Below, piece after piece: positions 37,736 to 50,282 of a stretch of 64,000 nucleotides of DNA (positions are counted from its first letter, which is position 1; each line of letters starts with the position of its first letter). Source of the stretch: Dendrobium chrysotoxum (Eukaryota > Streptophyta > Magnoliopsida > Asparagales > Orchidaceae); the NCBI GenBank assembly GCA_019925795.1, contig CM034304.1:3473471-3537470 (forward strand), given 5' to 3'. The notes beneath the pieces are model-generated. The model searched no databases. It was not told the origin of the DNA and saw only the letters and a program-made list of their open reading frames with translations. Made by a program: the position numbers and the translations under genes.

Positions 37736-37746
37736 GTTTATATAGA
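37736..37746 (-). promoter_or_regulatory. TATA-like box before aORF of element C
   Basis: The minus strand reads TTCTATATAAACAG, about 70 bp before the aORF ATG at 37671. It is followed by a C/T-rich leader (CACACTCTTTCTCCCTC), as in plant core promoters, and directly preceded by the palindrome cluster. No transcription data are available here. Confidence 0.55.
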
Positions 37747-38310
37747 AAATGGCCTGATCATCCCGTACGATCGCGAGATCATCGAGGACGATCGGTGCAA
37801 TTATTACGGCCTGGACGATTGGTCAAAAAGGTGGTCCAATCATCCAGGACGATCAGAGATCGTCCAGGATGATTAGACACAGGCGATTATCCCGAGGAGT
37901 CAGGCTGGACGACCATTGACGAAAAGGTATCGTCCAGGACGATTAGGTGGATCATCTCGGACGATGTGCAATAAGTGTGTCAGATGGGCCGAATTCCAAT
38001 CATCCAGTGGCTGACACGTGGATCGTCCAGGACGATGGCCAATAATTGGTGAAATATCAGCTGTTTGATCAGATCAGGAAGGTATGGATCATATCATCCA
38101 GGACGATGTAAGGATCATCCAGGACGATCACCAATAATTTGAGTTTTTCAGCAGTAGGAGCAGTGTGGGGATGATGTTGAATGAATCATCCTGGATGATG
38201 TTGAATGAATCATCTAGGATGATGTTTGGATCATCCAGGATGAAAAGGATCATCCAGGATGATAGGGGTATCATCCAGGACGATGTGAAGAAAATAGAAA
38301 AAGATGGATG
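37745..38310 (-). repeat. Palindrome cluster upstream of aORF, element C
   Basis: At least a dozen dyads of the form ATCRTCCAGGAYGAT in about 560 bp, for example GATCGTCCAGGACGAT near 38022 and ATCATCCAGGACGAT near 38095. The same motif fills U3 of both LTRs of elements C and A. It is absent between gag and RNase H. Confidence 0.85.
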
Positions 38311-39599
38311 ATGAAGATGACCGATCAGGATCCCAAAAATACAACCATAAAATCAAAATAAAATAAAAACGAATAAAACTCATAGTAAAAACACATAAAA
38401 GCAATATTTTTTTTTGATCAAGCGGCTCGAATAAATCAGAATTTTTCCTTGATTTTAGATTCAAAAACCAATAAAAAGACGATTGACAGTGCTGAAATCC
38501 AGAAAAGGTTGGAAAAATCAACTTTCGTAACTCCGACCCCGGGCACCTTATCAATGCAAACTTCTTTCAAAATAAAAATCTGATTCAGAAGAAAAGATAT
38601 TAGATTTGAAAAGAGATCCTTTCAAGCCTTGTTCCAGAAAAATATCTGATAGAATAGTGTTACAAAGTAAAAAATCAGAAATCAGGATTTTCAAACACAA
38701 GCTTTTGAAAGTATTAAGTGGCACACAGATTTTTCAAAGTCTTTTAACGATCTGAAAGGAAGGAAAGCTTGGTTGGGCTCATTTTGTGCCTCTTTTTCAA
38801 TTTAGTTGGCGCTTTGCGCATCTTTTCATTTTTGATACAGTTTGTGTATCTTTTAGTTGGTGATTTTTGCATCTTTTCAGCTTTGGACTTATTTTATGCC
38901 TCTTTTTCAATTTATTTGGCGCACTGTGCATCTTTTGTAAGCTTCCTCCTTTTCATAATCATTAAAGAGTCTCAGCTGTGAAATTATCTTCCAGACATAG
39001 GAGATGACTGTCCACAGTAAGGAAGAGTGATTCACAAAACAAAAGCCATACATCATATGATAAATGCAATCACTTGGTTTAGAAAATCAAACTAATGACT
39101 CAAGACTTTAAAAAACACTATTAATATGAGGTAGATTACTGTAGGAAGATAAAATAATCTCTATTTCAAAAACTAACATTTTAATTTTGAAGAGGATTTT
39201 TATCCAAAAGAAACTATACACCAGTAAAGGAGTTAGAGGAAGAGAAACAATCATCAATCTTTCTTCCATTTAACAGATTCAGTGGAATCAATCACTGCTT
39301 ACCAGCTTCCAAATCAAAACAAGGTAAAAACTCCCAGTCAGAAATTCAGATTATCAGAAGTAGTGAGCGGTGATCAGATTTTAAAAAGCATAAAATAGTA
39401 AGTGCAAGATATGAACTAGTGAATAAAAATAAGTAGAAAATCACATCAAAGTAAATACTTAAATCAAACTAACAGTAAGGCTAAAATAGAAATCAACAGA
39501 AGAAATAAAATTAACTAAAAGCAAATAATCAAACAGAAAAACTAACTAACAGAAAATAGAATACCAGTCAGAACAATCAGAAATCAATAGTCATCAGAA
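38311..39599 (-). other. Non-coding region between pol and the aORF module, element C
   Basis: A/T-rich, with no supported gene. Parts are collinear with element A 12114-13300 (for example ACTCCCAGTCAGAAATTCAG and the segment around the GATCAGGATCC at 38326). It contains the ~33-bp repeat block. Confidence 0.65.
38769..38942 (-). repeat. ~33-bp imperfect repeats, element C
   Basis: On the minus strand these are units of AAAAGATGC, a dyad (GCACAGTGCGCC, GCGCAAAGCGCC, AGGCACAAAATGAGCC) and an A-rich spacer, about five copies. Here the block lies between pol and aORF, unlike in B and D. Confidence 0.78.
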
Positions 39600-42500
39600 T
39601 CAAGCATTTATATCAATCACTCCTAATCTAGTTCTCAAAATGCTGAATGAGTCAAAGGCAAGTGGTTTAGTGAATATGTCAGCCAGCTGATTTTCAGTTG
39701 CTACATGATGTAGCTCAATGTCCCCTTTTGTAACATGGTCCCTAATGAAGGGATGCCTTATATCAATCTATTTGGTCATAGAATGTTGGATTGGATTCTT
39801 AGAGATATAGATGGCACTAGTATTATCACACAAAATAGAAATTGTGCCAACAGGTAATCTTAAATCTAAGACTTGTTGCTTCAACCAAAGAACTTGGGCC
39901 ACACAACCTCCTAAGGCAATGCAGTCAGCTTCAGCAGTGGAAAGTGCAACTGAGTTCTATTTTCTACTGGACCAAGAGACTAGAGACTGTCCTATGAATT
40001 GACAAGTTCCGGAAGTGCTCTTTCTATCCACCCTACACCCCGCAAAGTCAGAATCAGAATATCTAATGATCTCAAAAGAGGTGCTGTGCCTAGGGTACCA
40101 GATTCCTAGGTTTGGGGTCCCTAAAAGATATCTAAGAATTCTCTTAATAGCAGTCAGGTGGGACTCTTTAGGATCAGCCTGAAACCTAGCACAAAGACAG
40201 ACACTAAACATGATATCAGGTCGGTTAGCAATCAGGTAAAGCAGTGATCCTATTATTCCTCTATACTTCTTCCGATCAATAGATTTTCCACTTGAATCCT
40301 TATCTAACTGAACTGAGGAGGTCATGGGAGTATTTATTGGCTTGGCTTTATCCATTTCATATTTCTTCAAAATGTACTTAGTGTATTTAGATTGATTGAG
40401 AAAGGCTCCATCATCTGTTTGCCTTATGTTAAACCCCAAAAAGTAGGACAATTCTCCCATCATACTCATCTCAAACTCCTTACTCATTATTTTAGAAAAC
40501 TCATCACATAAATATTTATCAGAAGCTCCAAAATTGATATCATCAACATAAATCTGGATAATGAGTAAGTCATCCCCTATTATCCTCAGAAAAAGGGTGG
40601 TGTCTACGCTCCCCTTAACAAACTCTCTTTCTAACAGGAAAGTGCTAAGCCTCTCATACCAAGCTCTGGGTGCTTGTTTCAATCCATATAAGGCCTTTTT
40701 TAATTTATAAACATGATTTGGATATTGAGTACTCTCAAAACCTGGGGGTTGTTCTACAAAAACATCTTCTTTTATTATCCTATTTAAAAAGGCACTCTTA
40801 ACATCCATTTGAAACAGCTTGAATCCCTTATAACAGGTAAAGGCTAGTAGCACTCTAATGGCTTCCAATCTAGCTACAGGGGCAAAAGTCTCCTCAAAAT
40901 CAATCCCTTCTATCTGATTATACCCCTTAGCCACCAATCTTACCTTATTCCTAACCACCACACCAGAATCATTCATCTTATTCTTAAAGACCCACTTGGT
41001 TCCCACAATACTTTGATTTTTAGGTGTTTCTACTAACTCCCAAACATCATTCCTTACAAATTGATTCAATTCTTCATGCATAGCTAAAATCCAAAACTCA
41101 TCCGATAAAGCTTGATTGATGTTGGTGGGTTCAGTCATTGAGATAAAGGCAGAATGGTTTACTTCCTTCCTAAGTCCATGCCTAGTCCTAACACCTTCAG
41201 AAGGGTCTCCTAAGATCAGTTCTTTAGGATGACTCGAAGAATATCTCTAATCTCTAGATAACATGGTTTGAGGTTCTACCCTTTCCTTCAGATTTGTATT
41301 TCCAACCCCTTGGGTAACCTCAACAATCTCTTCATCTTCTACTTCAGATCTAGACTCCTTAGGATCAGATTCATCAAACACTACATGGGTTGTTTCTTCC
41401 ACCACCAAAATCCTCTTATTGAACACCCTAAAGGATTTCCCCACACTTGAATATCATAAGAACACTCCTTCATCAGATTTAGGGTCAAATTTTCCTAAGG
41501 ATGACTTCCCGTTGTTCAGAATGAAAACCTTACAGCCAAAGACATGGAGGTGGGACAGATTTGGAGTTCTACCCTTAATGATCTCATAAGGTGTCTTGTT
41601 CAGTTTGACTCTCACATTCACCCTATTCAGCACATAACCGGCAATGTTCACCGCTTCAGCCCAAAAGTATTTTGGAAGTGAATACTCGGTAAACATGGCT
41701 CTAGCGGCTTCCACTAAGGTCCTGTTCTTCCTTTCAGCTACCCCGTTCTGCTGAGGGGTCCTAGGAGCTGAGAAATTGTGACTAATACCTTGCTCCTCAC
41801 AAAAACTTCCAAATCTTTCATTTTCAAACTCCCCTCCATAATCACTATAGATGGTAATAATCTCATATCCTAACTTCTTCTGAATCCACGTAGAGAAAGA
41901 TCTAAACTCATCAAATGACTTTGATTTATGTGACAAAAATGTCACCCAAGTGAACCTTGAATAATCATCTACAATCACAAATCCATAGACTCTCCCCCCT
42001 AAGCTGGCAGTGCTAATGGGTCCAAGGAGGTCCATGTGAAGAACTTCTAAAGGTCTAGAGGTGCTAATGTACTTAACAAAGTGAAAAGAGGACTGGACTT
42101 GCTTCCCCAACTGACAGGCATCACACAGGTGATCCTTAGTGAACTTAAGCTTGGGCACACCTCTAACTAAGTCCTTTTGGGTGACTCTCCTAAGGGTTTT
42201 CATACTGGCACGACATAATCTCCTATGCCATAATTATGACTCATCAGCAGCAGTTTTTAAGTAAATTGAATTATCAGATTTAATGCAACTTACATCCAGC
42301 TTGTAGACGTTGTTGATCCTTTGCCCCTGCAGAACAACTTCATCATTTAAGCTTAAAATGCAGCCAGTGGGTAGGAATTTGATGCTGTATCCCTTGTCAT
42401 AGAGTTGACTGATGCTCAGCAAGTTGTGTTTTAGTCCATCTACAAGCAAAACATTATCAATCATAAAATTCTTTGAATCACGAATTATACCTCAGCCTAC

Positions 42501-42620
42501 CACCTTCCTGGTGGTGTTATCTCCAAGTGTAACCTTACCTCCAGTCCTGGCCTCCAGCAAAATGAATTGATTTGCATCTCCAGTCATGTGTCTTGAACAT
42601 CCGCTGTCCAGGTACCACAT
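39600..42620 (-). pseudogene. pol: pol of element C: protease, integrase, reverse transcriptase, RNase H
   Basis: A single collinear frame of about 1,007 codons, from MWYLDSGCSRHMTGD (aspartic protease, DSG intact) to VIDINA-TGA at 39600. GAG-pre-integrase follows the protease (SISQLYDKGY, CDACQLGK). Integrase shows EVLHMDLLGPI, TIYSDYGGEFEN and QNGVAERKNRTL, the catalytic D, D and E. Reverse transcriptase shows KWVFKNKMN, ARLEAIRVLLA, LFQMDVKSAFLN, KALYGLKQAPRAWYERL and the catalytic IQIYVDDINF (about 40560-40530). RNase H shows SDSDFAGCRVDRKSTSG. Six in-frame stops occur, at 42492, 42234, 41454, 41247, 39957 and 39768; most replace Trp or Gln codons by transitions. No frameshift is needed within pol, so decay is by point mutation. 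Confidence 0.93.
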
Positions 42621-42661
42621 GCTCTCATGAGGTCTTGTGTGAGAGCACCCTTGCAAAAATA

Positions 42662-44472
42662 TCAAGCTTCAGTCATAGGAACCCAAACAGGTTTGGGTTC
42701 CTTCTTATGAAAAGAAGAATGCAATGCATACATGCTGTGCTGTGAAACAGGCAGTTTGGGTCTCCACACCTAATATGTACTACGGTGAACAGTGCAGGTG
42801 TGGGAAATGTGTCCTAACATGCCACATGAAAAACAACTAACACCAGGAAAAGAGTTAACTAATCTATGTGGGCGATAGTGCCTCTTCCTAGATGTATATG
42901 AAACATGCTTTGATGAACTTGCAACAGATTTTTCAAAAGGTGGCGGTGCATAAAACTGTTCAAAAGTAGGCAGTGTTTTGTTCTTTTCAAAAGCAGCAAT
43001 TTTCACTCTTAAAAATTTGTTCTCCTTATTAAGACTACCAATCTCAAAGTTCTTACACTTTCATTACTTTCTAAATCACATGACATATCTTTCAATTTCT
43101 TAAAGGTAGCTTCTAATTCAACATGCGATGTTTTTAATGCATCATGCTCAACAGTTAAATCAGAATGCTTTCTATTCAGTTCATCAAACTCATCTAGTAA
43201 AGACATGTGATTGCTATCAATAGTGGAATGATCTTTAATCAAAACATCATGCTTTTTTTGCAAAGTCAAGTAATCCAATTTCAAACTAGCATGGGTTTTC
43301 TTATGCTTCCTATACGATGCATGAATTTTTTCAGATACTTCAAATAATTGATCGTAAGTAAGCTCACATACCTCTTCCTGGTCTGACTGACCAGGGTGAT
43401 CATCAGCCATCAGACACAAGTTTGTTTCCTCCTCTTCAGCTTCAGTCTCAGAAGAGTCGGATGCAGAGTCTGCCAAGAACGCCTTCTGAATCCGCTTCTT
43501 GTCCTTTCTGAACTTTGGTTTCTCCTCACCCTTCTCCTTGCTTGGATGGGCTTTAAGTGTAGGACAATCAGCCTTAATGTGTCCAGGCTTCCTGCATTCA
43601 AAACAAACAGATTCAGATGAACCTTTAAAGTTTCTACTGGTCTTACCTTTGTTCCACTTTTGAAAATTCTTATTCTTCTTCCTTAGAAAGCTCTTGAATT
43701 GCCTTGTGATTAAGGCAACATCATCGCTATCAGACTCGAAAGTGCTAGCATCTGAATCTTTGGCCCTTAATGCCATTGTCTTTTCCTTCTTGCGTTCACC
43801 TGCATCAAGTTGTCTTTGGTTCACCCCTTGCTCGTAAGCAATGAGTGATCCAAGTAAGCTGTCAATAGAGTAAGTATTTAAATCTTTAGATTCAGTGATC
43901 GTAGTAATCTTAGCATCATATGAAGAAGGCAAACATCTAAGAATTTTGTTCACTCTTTCGTAGTTAGTAAGTTCTCTACCTAAAGCATATAAAGAGGTAA
44001 CAATCTGAGTGAACCTTGTGTACATTTCTGAAATAGTCTCACTAGGTTTCATATGAAAAAGTTTGTAATCATGTAACAAGATGTTTAACCCAGACTGTTT
44101 GACTTCAGTTATACCTTCGTATGTTATACATAATCTATCCCAAATTTCTTTTCCCGTTGTATAAGTAGAAACACGCATATAGTCTTCAGATTTTAAAGCA
44201 CAAAAGAAACAGTTCAAATATTTTGCATTTAACTGTGCTAAGTCACTATCATCAAAAGTCCAATCTACAAACGGGAGTTTAGTTTTAATTCCATTAACAA
44301 GTCTATGTGGTGCTTCATAACCATCCTTAACTAACATCCAGATACGATAATCAATAGATTCTAGAAAAGTAGACATGCGTGTTTTTCAAAAATCAAAAGG
44401 AATATTATCAAACAACAGTGGTCTTGTAATAGAATAACCTTCAGCGGTATTACGATTGTTACAGTTAGCCAT
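42662..44472 (-). pseudogene. gag: gag of element C
   Basis: Capsid/nucleocapsid protein. I take the ATG at 44472 (MANCNN), 43 bases inside the primer site, because homology to element D begins there. A TGA at 44386-44388 replaces the Trp of FDFWKTRM; the downstream Met at 44376 gives a 455-codon open stretch. It contains a DUF4219/UBN2 gag domain (ITRPLLFDN, WMLVKDGYEAP, RFTQIVTSLYALGRELTNYE), an intact zinc knuckle CFECRKPGHIKADC, a Lys-rich linker and a long coiled coil (DELNRKHSDLTVEHDALK). A frameshift near 43055 is followed by a second intact knuckle CFSCGMLGHISHTC. A TAG at 42770 and the final TGA at 42662 follow. Pol starts in the -1 frame about 40 bases later. Confidence 0.9.
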
Positions 44473-44514
44473 GGATCAAATTCAAAAGTTTTTAAACCTA
44501 AATTTTTGAATCCC

Positions 44515-44526
44515 GCTCTGATACCA
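44515..44526 (-). promoter_or_regulatory. Primer binding site of element C (initiator Met tRNA)
   Basis: The minus strand reads TGGTATCAGAGC two bases after the 5' LTR terminus, matching the 3' end of plant initiator tRNA-Met, the usual copia primer. Element D has the same site with one change (TGATATCAGAGC). Confidence 0.95.
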
Positions 44527-44528
44527 CT

Positions 44529-46191
44529 TGAAAGTTCGATAGGGATGTTAATCCCTAGTGAACTAGTCCTGAGGCTAACCAAGAGGGGGGGTGAATTGGT
44601 TATTTAAAAATTTCACGACAACAATGAAAAATCTTTTCGATACTTAGCAGCGGAAATAATTAAATAAGAACGAAAAAATCAATCTTAGATATTCACCCAC
44701 GCAGTTAATATCAAAAAGTAAAGTGCATAACTGAATCAGAAAAGCAAACCAGATTTTATAGTGGTTCGGTCAACTTGACCTACGTCCACTCCCCGGAGCC
44801 TCCCCTCTGGGTATTGCACTAAACAAAAAGTGTCTCTCCTTTTGCTCCCACAGTAAGGCGGACAAGCCTGTACAAGACCTCCTTTTCACCACACGGTGAG
44901 GCAGAGAACCCGACCTCCTTTTGCTTCCTCCTGAAGCAGGTAGAGAACCATCGAACTCCTTTTGCCTTCACCTGAAGCGGGCAGAGAACCCCGGATCTTC
45001 TTACAAATGATCCTCCCGCGACAAACATCAACTAGACAAAAGACGACGAGCGGAGAAGACGACTCTGATCCATACATGGAGCAACCTTAGTGAATCCCTC
45101 ACTAACTCCCCCTCAAAAGATCTTCTCTCTCTCTCCAAAACTCTCTCTCTCTCTCTCTAGGGTTTCTCTGGAAAGAAAGGTGGCAAAAAGATTTTTCTTG
45201 TTTCAAGAAAAAGTTCTTTTATATGAGGGCTTAGAATTTGCCCTAAATCTCAACTGGTCGGCCAAGATCATCCAGGACGATCGATAGATAGTCTTGTACG
45301 ATAAGTTCAAAATCAACTTTTTCAGCCTGGACGATCTGGCTCTTCTGGACTATTAGTAGAAAAAATTATTCATATCGTCCCGTACGATCCTGCGATCGTC
45401 CGGGACGATCAGTGCAAATCGAGGAATACCGTCCAGAAGACAGTTCGGGTCATCCAGAGAAACCTGAGCTGGACGACCAAAAAATGAATTGATCGTCTAG
45501 GATGATAGGGACATCGTCCTGTACGATTAGTTCAAAAAGTGCCCAAATCATCCTGAACACAGTTCGGGACGTACAGCTGAAATGCACTAGACGATTATGA
45601 TCGTCCGAGACATTCCTGCAATCGTCCAGGATGATATGATCGTATTAATTAAATATTAATTGCTTTCCTTAATTACCAGACTAATTTAGGCATGATTATT
45701 CTGAATCGTCCAGGATGATACACGTATCGTTCGGGACGATCAGACAAAATAACTTAAAATAAAAACTTGCCTAACTTGTTCTAGTGGCTGAGATTTTCTG
45801 ATTTGAGCATATTGTCCCGTACGATCCAAAGATCATCCAGGACGATCGGCTTAATCAGACTCACTTAACTTGGTCATCCTAATTAGGATTTCTGTTTTTA
45901 CTGGATCGTCCAGGATGATGTAAATATCGTTCAGGATGATCTGAACAAAAAATGAACAGAAACTCTAACTCACTCAAGCTCTCCCCCTGAGTGTGTGTGT
46001 GTAAGGTTACTTAGCTAGGGGATCAGTTACATTACAATTGACTCAATAAAGAGAAAAACCATACATTTGACACACTTGGACCCGATCTTGAGTTGGCTTG
46101 ATTTGCTCGTGATCTTTTGTGCCTGAAACAGGTTAGCCAAGCAAAACACACTGGAAACATGTTTGTCATCATCAAAACCAGATTTGCAACA
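44529..46191 (-). repeat. Element C 5' LTR, 1663 bp
   Basis: Same composition as the 3' LTR: palindrome-rich U3 (about 45935-45255), TATA-like ATATAAAAG at 45224-45216, (GA)n near 45160-45120, and leader repeats near 45000-44895. The termini are TGTTGCAAATC (46191) and CGAACTTTCA (44529), followed by the target copy CTTCT at 46192-46196. Confidence 0.95.
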
Positions 46192-47085
46192 CTTCTTAAT
46201 GGGCTCTCTCATTCAAATCCCATCCAAATCACCTCTTCTTCCTCCTAATTTGCTCTTGATTGAATCCTAGCTGATAATCTAAGGATTAGGGATATAAATA
46301 AGGACTTAGGGTTTCTTTAGAAGGGAGGATCTTGCAATTACTCTTATCATAAGCTCCCTAAACTTGAAATATTGTGTGTGTGAACTTCCCTAGCCCCGTT
46401 CCATCGTTCCTAAGCCAAACTCACAGCTAACACCTCGCTGACGGTGAGATCCCTAGTGAACCGGGCCTAAGAACCTTCCAAGGTGTCCTCAGCTCGATCC
46501 ATAGCTTGTTTGGATGTGGCTTCAACTAAGGAGTTATACAAGGATAATCTACAAGCTCAACCGTGTAAAGATCCCAAAGATCCAGCATTATAATCCCTCA
46601 AAAACCCTTAACCTAGGTCACTACACTTAGGGTTAAATAGATTTTCATACACTACATTCTAGACCATGATTTTGGTCCCCCATGAGTTTTGTTCATCTAT
46701 AGAACCTAGGTTTAAAATTTCATAAGGATCTATTGAGTCATTTGCGAGAACGAAGCAAAAAATGTAAAAGGGTTACGGTTTCGTCCTTAGCCCGAACATA
46801 CAAAATCTTTGTCATTGATCCTTTGATCAACAACAGAGATCTAGCCATTCCATAGTTTCTTTTGAACCACGTAATGAATCTTGTGGCTTTGCTCTCGGTT
46901 CGGTGAGATCAAGGTCGTCTGCTCGAAACAGCGGACGATCCAACGGCTCTGGGAAGCTGTTGACATAGTTAAGTCGTGGTCGCGTCCGCTGTAATCATTG
47001 CCCGTGACACAATCATTGCGGCACCAGGCAATGATTGGCTACGGATCGTGGATCCAATCCACGCATGCCACGTTGCCCACCATAC
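46192..47085. other. Unrecognised non-coding DNA right of element C
   Basis: Continuation of the sequence interrupted by element C. It contains a TATA-like GATATAAATAAGG near 46288 and a comparatively GC-rich stretch (about 46870-47085). I find no ORF of note. It could be the LTR or leader of another LTR element, but I see no paired LTR, primer site or polypurine tract. Confidence 0.5.
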
Positions 47086-48010
47086 CGCTGAATTAATATT
47101 TAATTAATTTTAATTTATTTTTTAAGTATTTTTAAATTAGAATACTTCAAATAATTATTTAAAATTATTTTTAAATCCAAAAAATGAATATTATATATCA
47201 ATATTTTTAAAAAATTATTACCTTTCATTTAAAAATATAATTAGATTTAAATAATAATTATATTTTAAATTATATTAATTATTAAATACTTACTCTTTTT
47301 AGTTAATAATTAATTATAAATTATTAAGAATATCTTATAAAATTTATAATTTTATTTTAAACATATCTATTATTCAGGTGTAATATCTATTATAATTTAA
47401 TTTAATATTTAATTATTTTTAAATAATTACTATATGTTAATAACTAATTAATATTTAAGTTATTGGTAATTTTAATAAAGATGATAATAATAATAAGATA
47501 TTTCTTTAAGAATAATAAACTTATTTACCTTTTATTTATTTATTTATTTTTTTTTATTTAAATTAAATTATATAATGAAAATATATTATCATTTTAAATA
47601 ATTTTCTTTTTATTAATTATATATAGTTAAATATTTAATTACTATTTAATTAAATTAAATTTAAAATTTTATTTTTCTTTATATAAAATTATTTTAAAAT
47701 ATTCTAATATTTCAGAAACTTTTCATCTTTAATTTAATTTAGTTAAATAATTATTTTTAGATGTTAATTACTTTAAATTATTTTAAAATCCATTTTAAAT
47801 ACATAAAACTTTGAAAATTCATTACGAATTCATTTTAAATCTAAAAATTATGCATAATATCACAACTTTTATAGAAAATTTTGTGCTTTCATTTAAAATT
47901 ATTTTTAGATATTAAATATTAATTTTTATTATTTAATTTTCTGTTATTTGATTACTTAACCATTTAGATATTATTTTAAATAGTTAATATATTCATTATT
48001 TTCAAATTTA
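47086..48010. other. Very AT-rich non-coding stretch
   Basis: Nearly pure A/T with TTAAT, AATTATTT and TTTAAATAAT themes, lacking tandem periodicity that I can see. No gene. Confidence 0.7.
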
Positions 48011-50282
48011 AAAATTATTTTGAAATCCTTTTGAAGCCCATCTTTGATGACCAGTGGATCTCCTCTATATTTATGTACTATCATAAATTTAACTATTTTT
48101 ATTTATATTATTTTCTAAAACTTATATATATTTATTATATGTATTTTTAAATTTATGTCAAAATTACATATATTTAAATCCCCTAATTTTAGGAGATTCA
48201 CTTCATGAAATTTCAAACATTGATCAAGCATGTGAAAATCATTCATAGGGGAAGGATTAGTTGATGATTGGGATCTAAGCATTCACTAATCATATTGATA
48301 ATCATGCTCAATTATTTATTTAGTTATTTTTTGCATGTGTAGGTTATACAAGCACTTAGTCTAGGCTCTCCTAGGTCTAAGGACATGGTGTGTTATATTT
48401 TTATGCATCTCCCTTTATGTTACCCAAAGGGTTAGATACTAATACTTGATTTAAATCCATTCAACCTAGTGACATCTTAAGGACAATAATTAAGGACCCG
48501 TTTAGTGGACTTAGAGAAATTCTAGGAGCTAGGGTACACCTCGGATTGACATGAAACTTGAAACAGTCAAACTTAGTGACATCATAAACCCCTTAAAATT
48601 TTCTAGGAATTTGTAGGACCCTTGAAACCCTTAATTAACAAACCCTAATTTGCCCTTTAATTAAGTCCCAATAAATTCATAAAATTTTAATAAGTCCAAA
48701 TTAAATCTAAAAATTATAAATAATATATCAAACTCTTCAAAATTTGGTCCTTAATATTAAAAAGTTAAAAGCCCCTTAATTGGACCTTAATCTGAACAGT
48801 AATTTAATTTTAATTAAAAATCACCCTTTTAATTAAATGAAATTATTAAAAACTATTAGAAATTCCAATTTTTTTTAAGAACATGGAACCCCCCCCCCCC
48901 CCCTAGAAGATTCTTGACAGTTGGAGGGGATTCCAAGAGGTTCGGGGCTAATTTTGATCAAAATGCCAAAAATACTCTTAATTAGATAATTTTGATAATT
49001 CATTAAATAGTCAAACTTTGAAAAATCATAACTAATTCTAGCAAAATCTAATTTGAGTAAACTAAAAATCATTCAACTCCAATTAAAATCTAGTATTTAT
49101 TAAAAATATAAACTTTTTAGAAATTAATCTGAATTAAAGAAGTCAACTCTTCGGTCAATCGTAGTTTAGTAACTAGGGCCCGAAACTTCTAAAAATAATA
49201 ACTTTGTGGAGAAAATGCCAAATCCAGCAAACTCAAAGTCTAATTACTCTTTATAGGGTATAATATTTTAATAAAATACTAGAACCCCTAAACCTAGCTT
49301 GCTTCTAAAATTCAATTTTAGACACCTTTGACCTAGTATATAAGGGTGACCTTGGACCTGCTAAAATTCATCGACTCAACTTAAGCTTCAGTAAACATTA
49401 CCCTAAGCTTTCAGTTTACCTCATAACTTGATAATAAATCATTTAATATACATTCCCTTTTAATTTCTAACCAAGTAAACTAATTTAATCAACCCTGATT
49501 ACTACTAGGTAACCTAAGCCTATAAGGATACTAACTTAGACCTAAGAAAGGTGAAATAAACTTCATGGCCTCAGTGAGAAACAAAGGTAGTAATCACTTA
49601 ACCATTAAAATATATCTAATTCAAGTTTTAATACATTAATATTTTAACCCAAACTTAAACTTCTCCTTCAAACCTTCAACAAACTCAAATGCTAAAATAA
49701 CTTCAACCAATTACCCTGCTTAGGATCTACCCTTGCCCCACAACCCTCTACACACACTTTAAATTATTTGTTAGGACAACCAACTCTAGATCTAGGCTTG
49801 GTCAGTATTTACTTTACTACTGCATGCCAAATGTTTTGAGATTTCACTACATGCTGTGATTAAAAATTGATTGATGTGTCTGCTTACTTTTAATACATTC
49901 TATGAATTGATGTGATCGGCGGTAGATTGCCTATAGGTTAGGAATAATTTTTGATACTAATAATGTTTTTTTTAAGTGGCCATCCTCAAGCAGCACTAAA
50001 ATAGAGGGGGGCTAAAATTATAATAAAGATATCATGTAATTACTTGCTAGAGGTGCTCCAAATGCTTAGCCCCCAAAAAATAAATAAGAGCATGGCCAAG
50101 TGTGGCTGGCATAAGTACTTTTATTTCTATATATAGCTAGTTGGGATATTTTATTTTAATTTCTTAGGATAATCATGTAGGAGAGTCTATATTTTTTTTA
50201 TATTAATATAATTTATTTGTAATATTGAGTTATGAAAGTGCACATTTGAGTTGGGATACACAGGTCGAAAGCTTGGATTTTA
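48011..50282. other. AT-rich non-coding DNA
   Basis: No gene recognised. It includes a 15-base C run at 48889-48903 and scattered phrases such as CTTAGTGACATC repeated near 48475 and 48573, which suggest old repeat DNA. The ORF at 48875-49072 begins in the C run and has no family features. Confidence 0.6.

Larger units (their letters stand above)
34617..46191 (-). mobile_element. Element C: full-length Sirevirus-type Ty1/copia retrotransposon with aORF
   Basis: A complete 11,575-bp element on the minus strand. It has a 5' LTR (46191-44529), a primer binding site, gag, pol in copia order (protease, integrase, reverse transcriptase, RNase H), the ~33-bp repeats, a palindrome cluster, aORF, two polypurine tracts and a 3' LTR (36276-34617). 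Both LTRs run TG...CA (minus strand TGTTGCAAATC ... CGAACTTTCA). The 5-bp target duplication CTTCT is present at 34612-34616 and 46192-46196. The first ~210 aligned LTR bases differ at nine positions, mostly transitions, so the insertion is not recent. Every long ORF carries stops or frameshifts. Confidence 0.96.

Noticed and set aside
48875..49072. Minus-strand 65-codon ORF
   Set aside because: It begins at a 15-base C run in AT-rich DNA and shows no family features.
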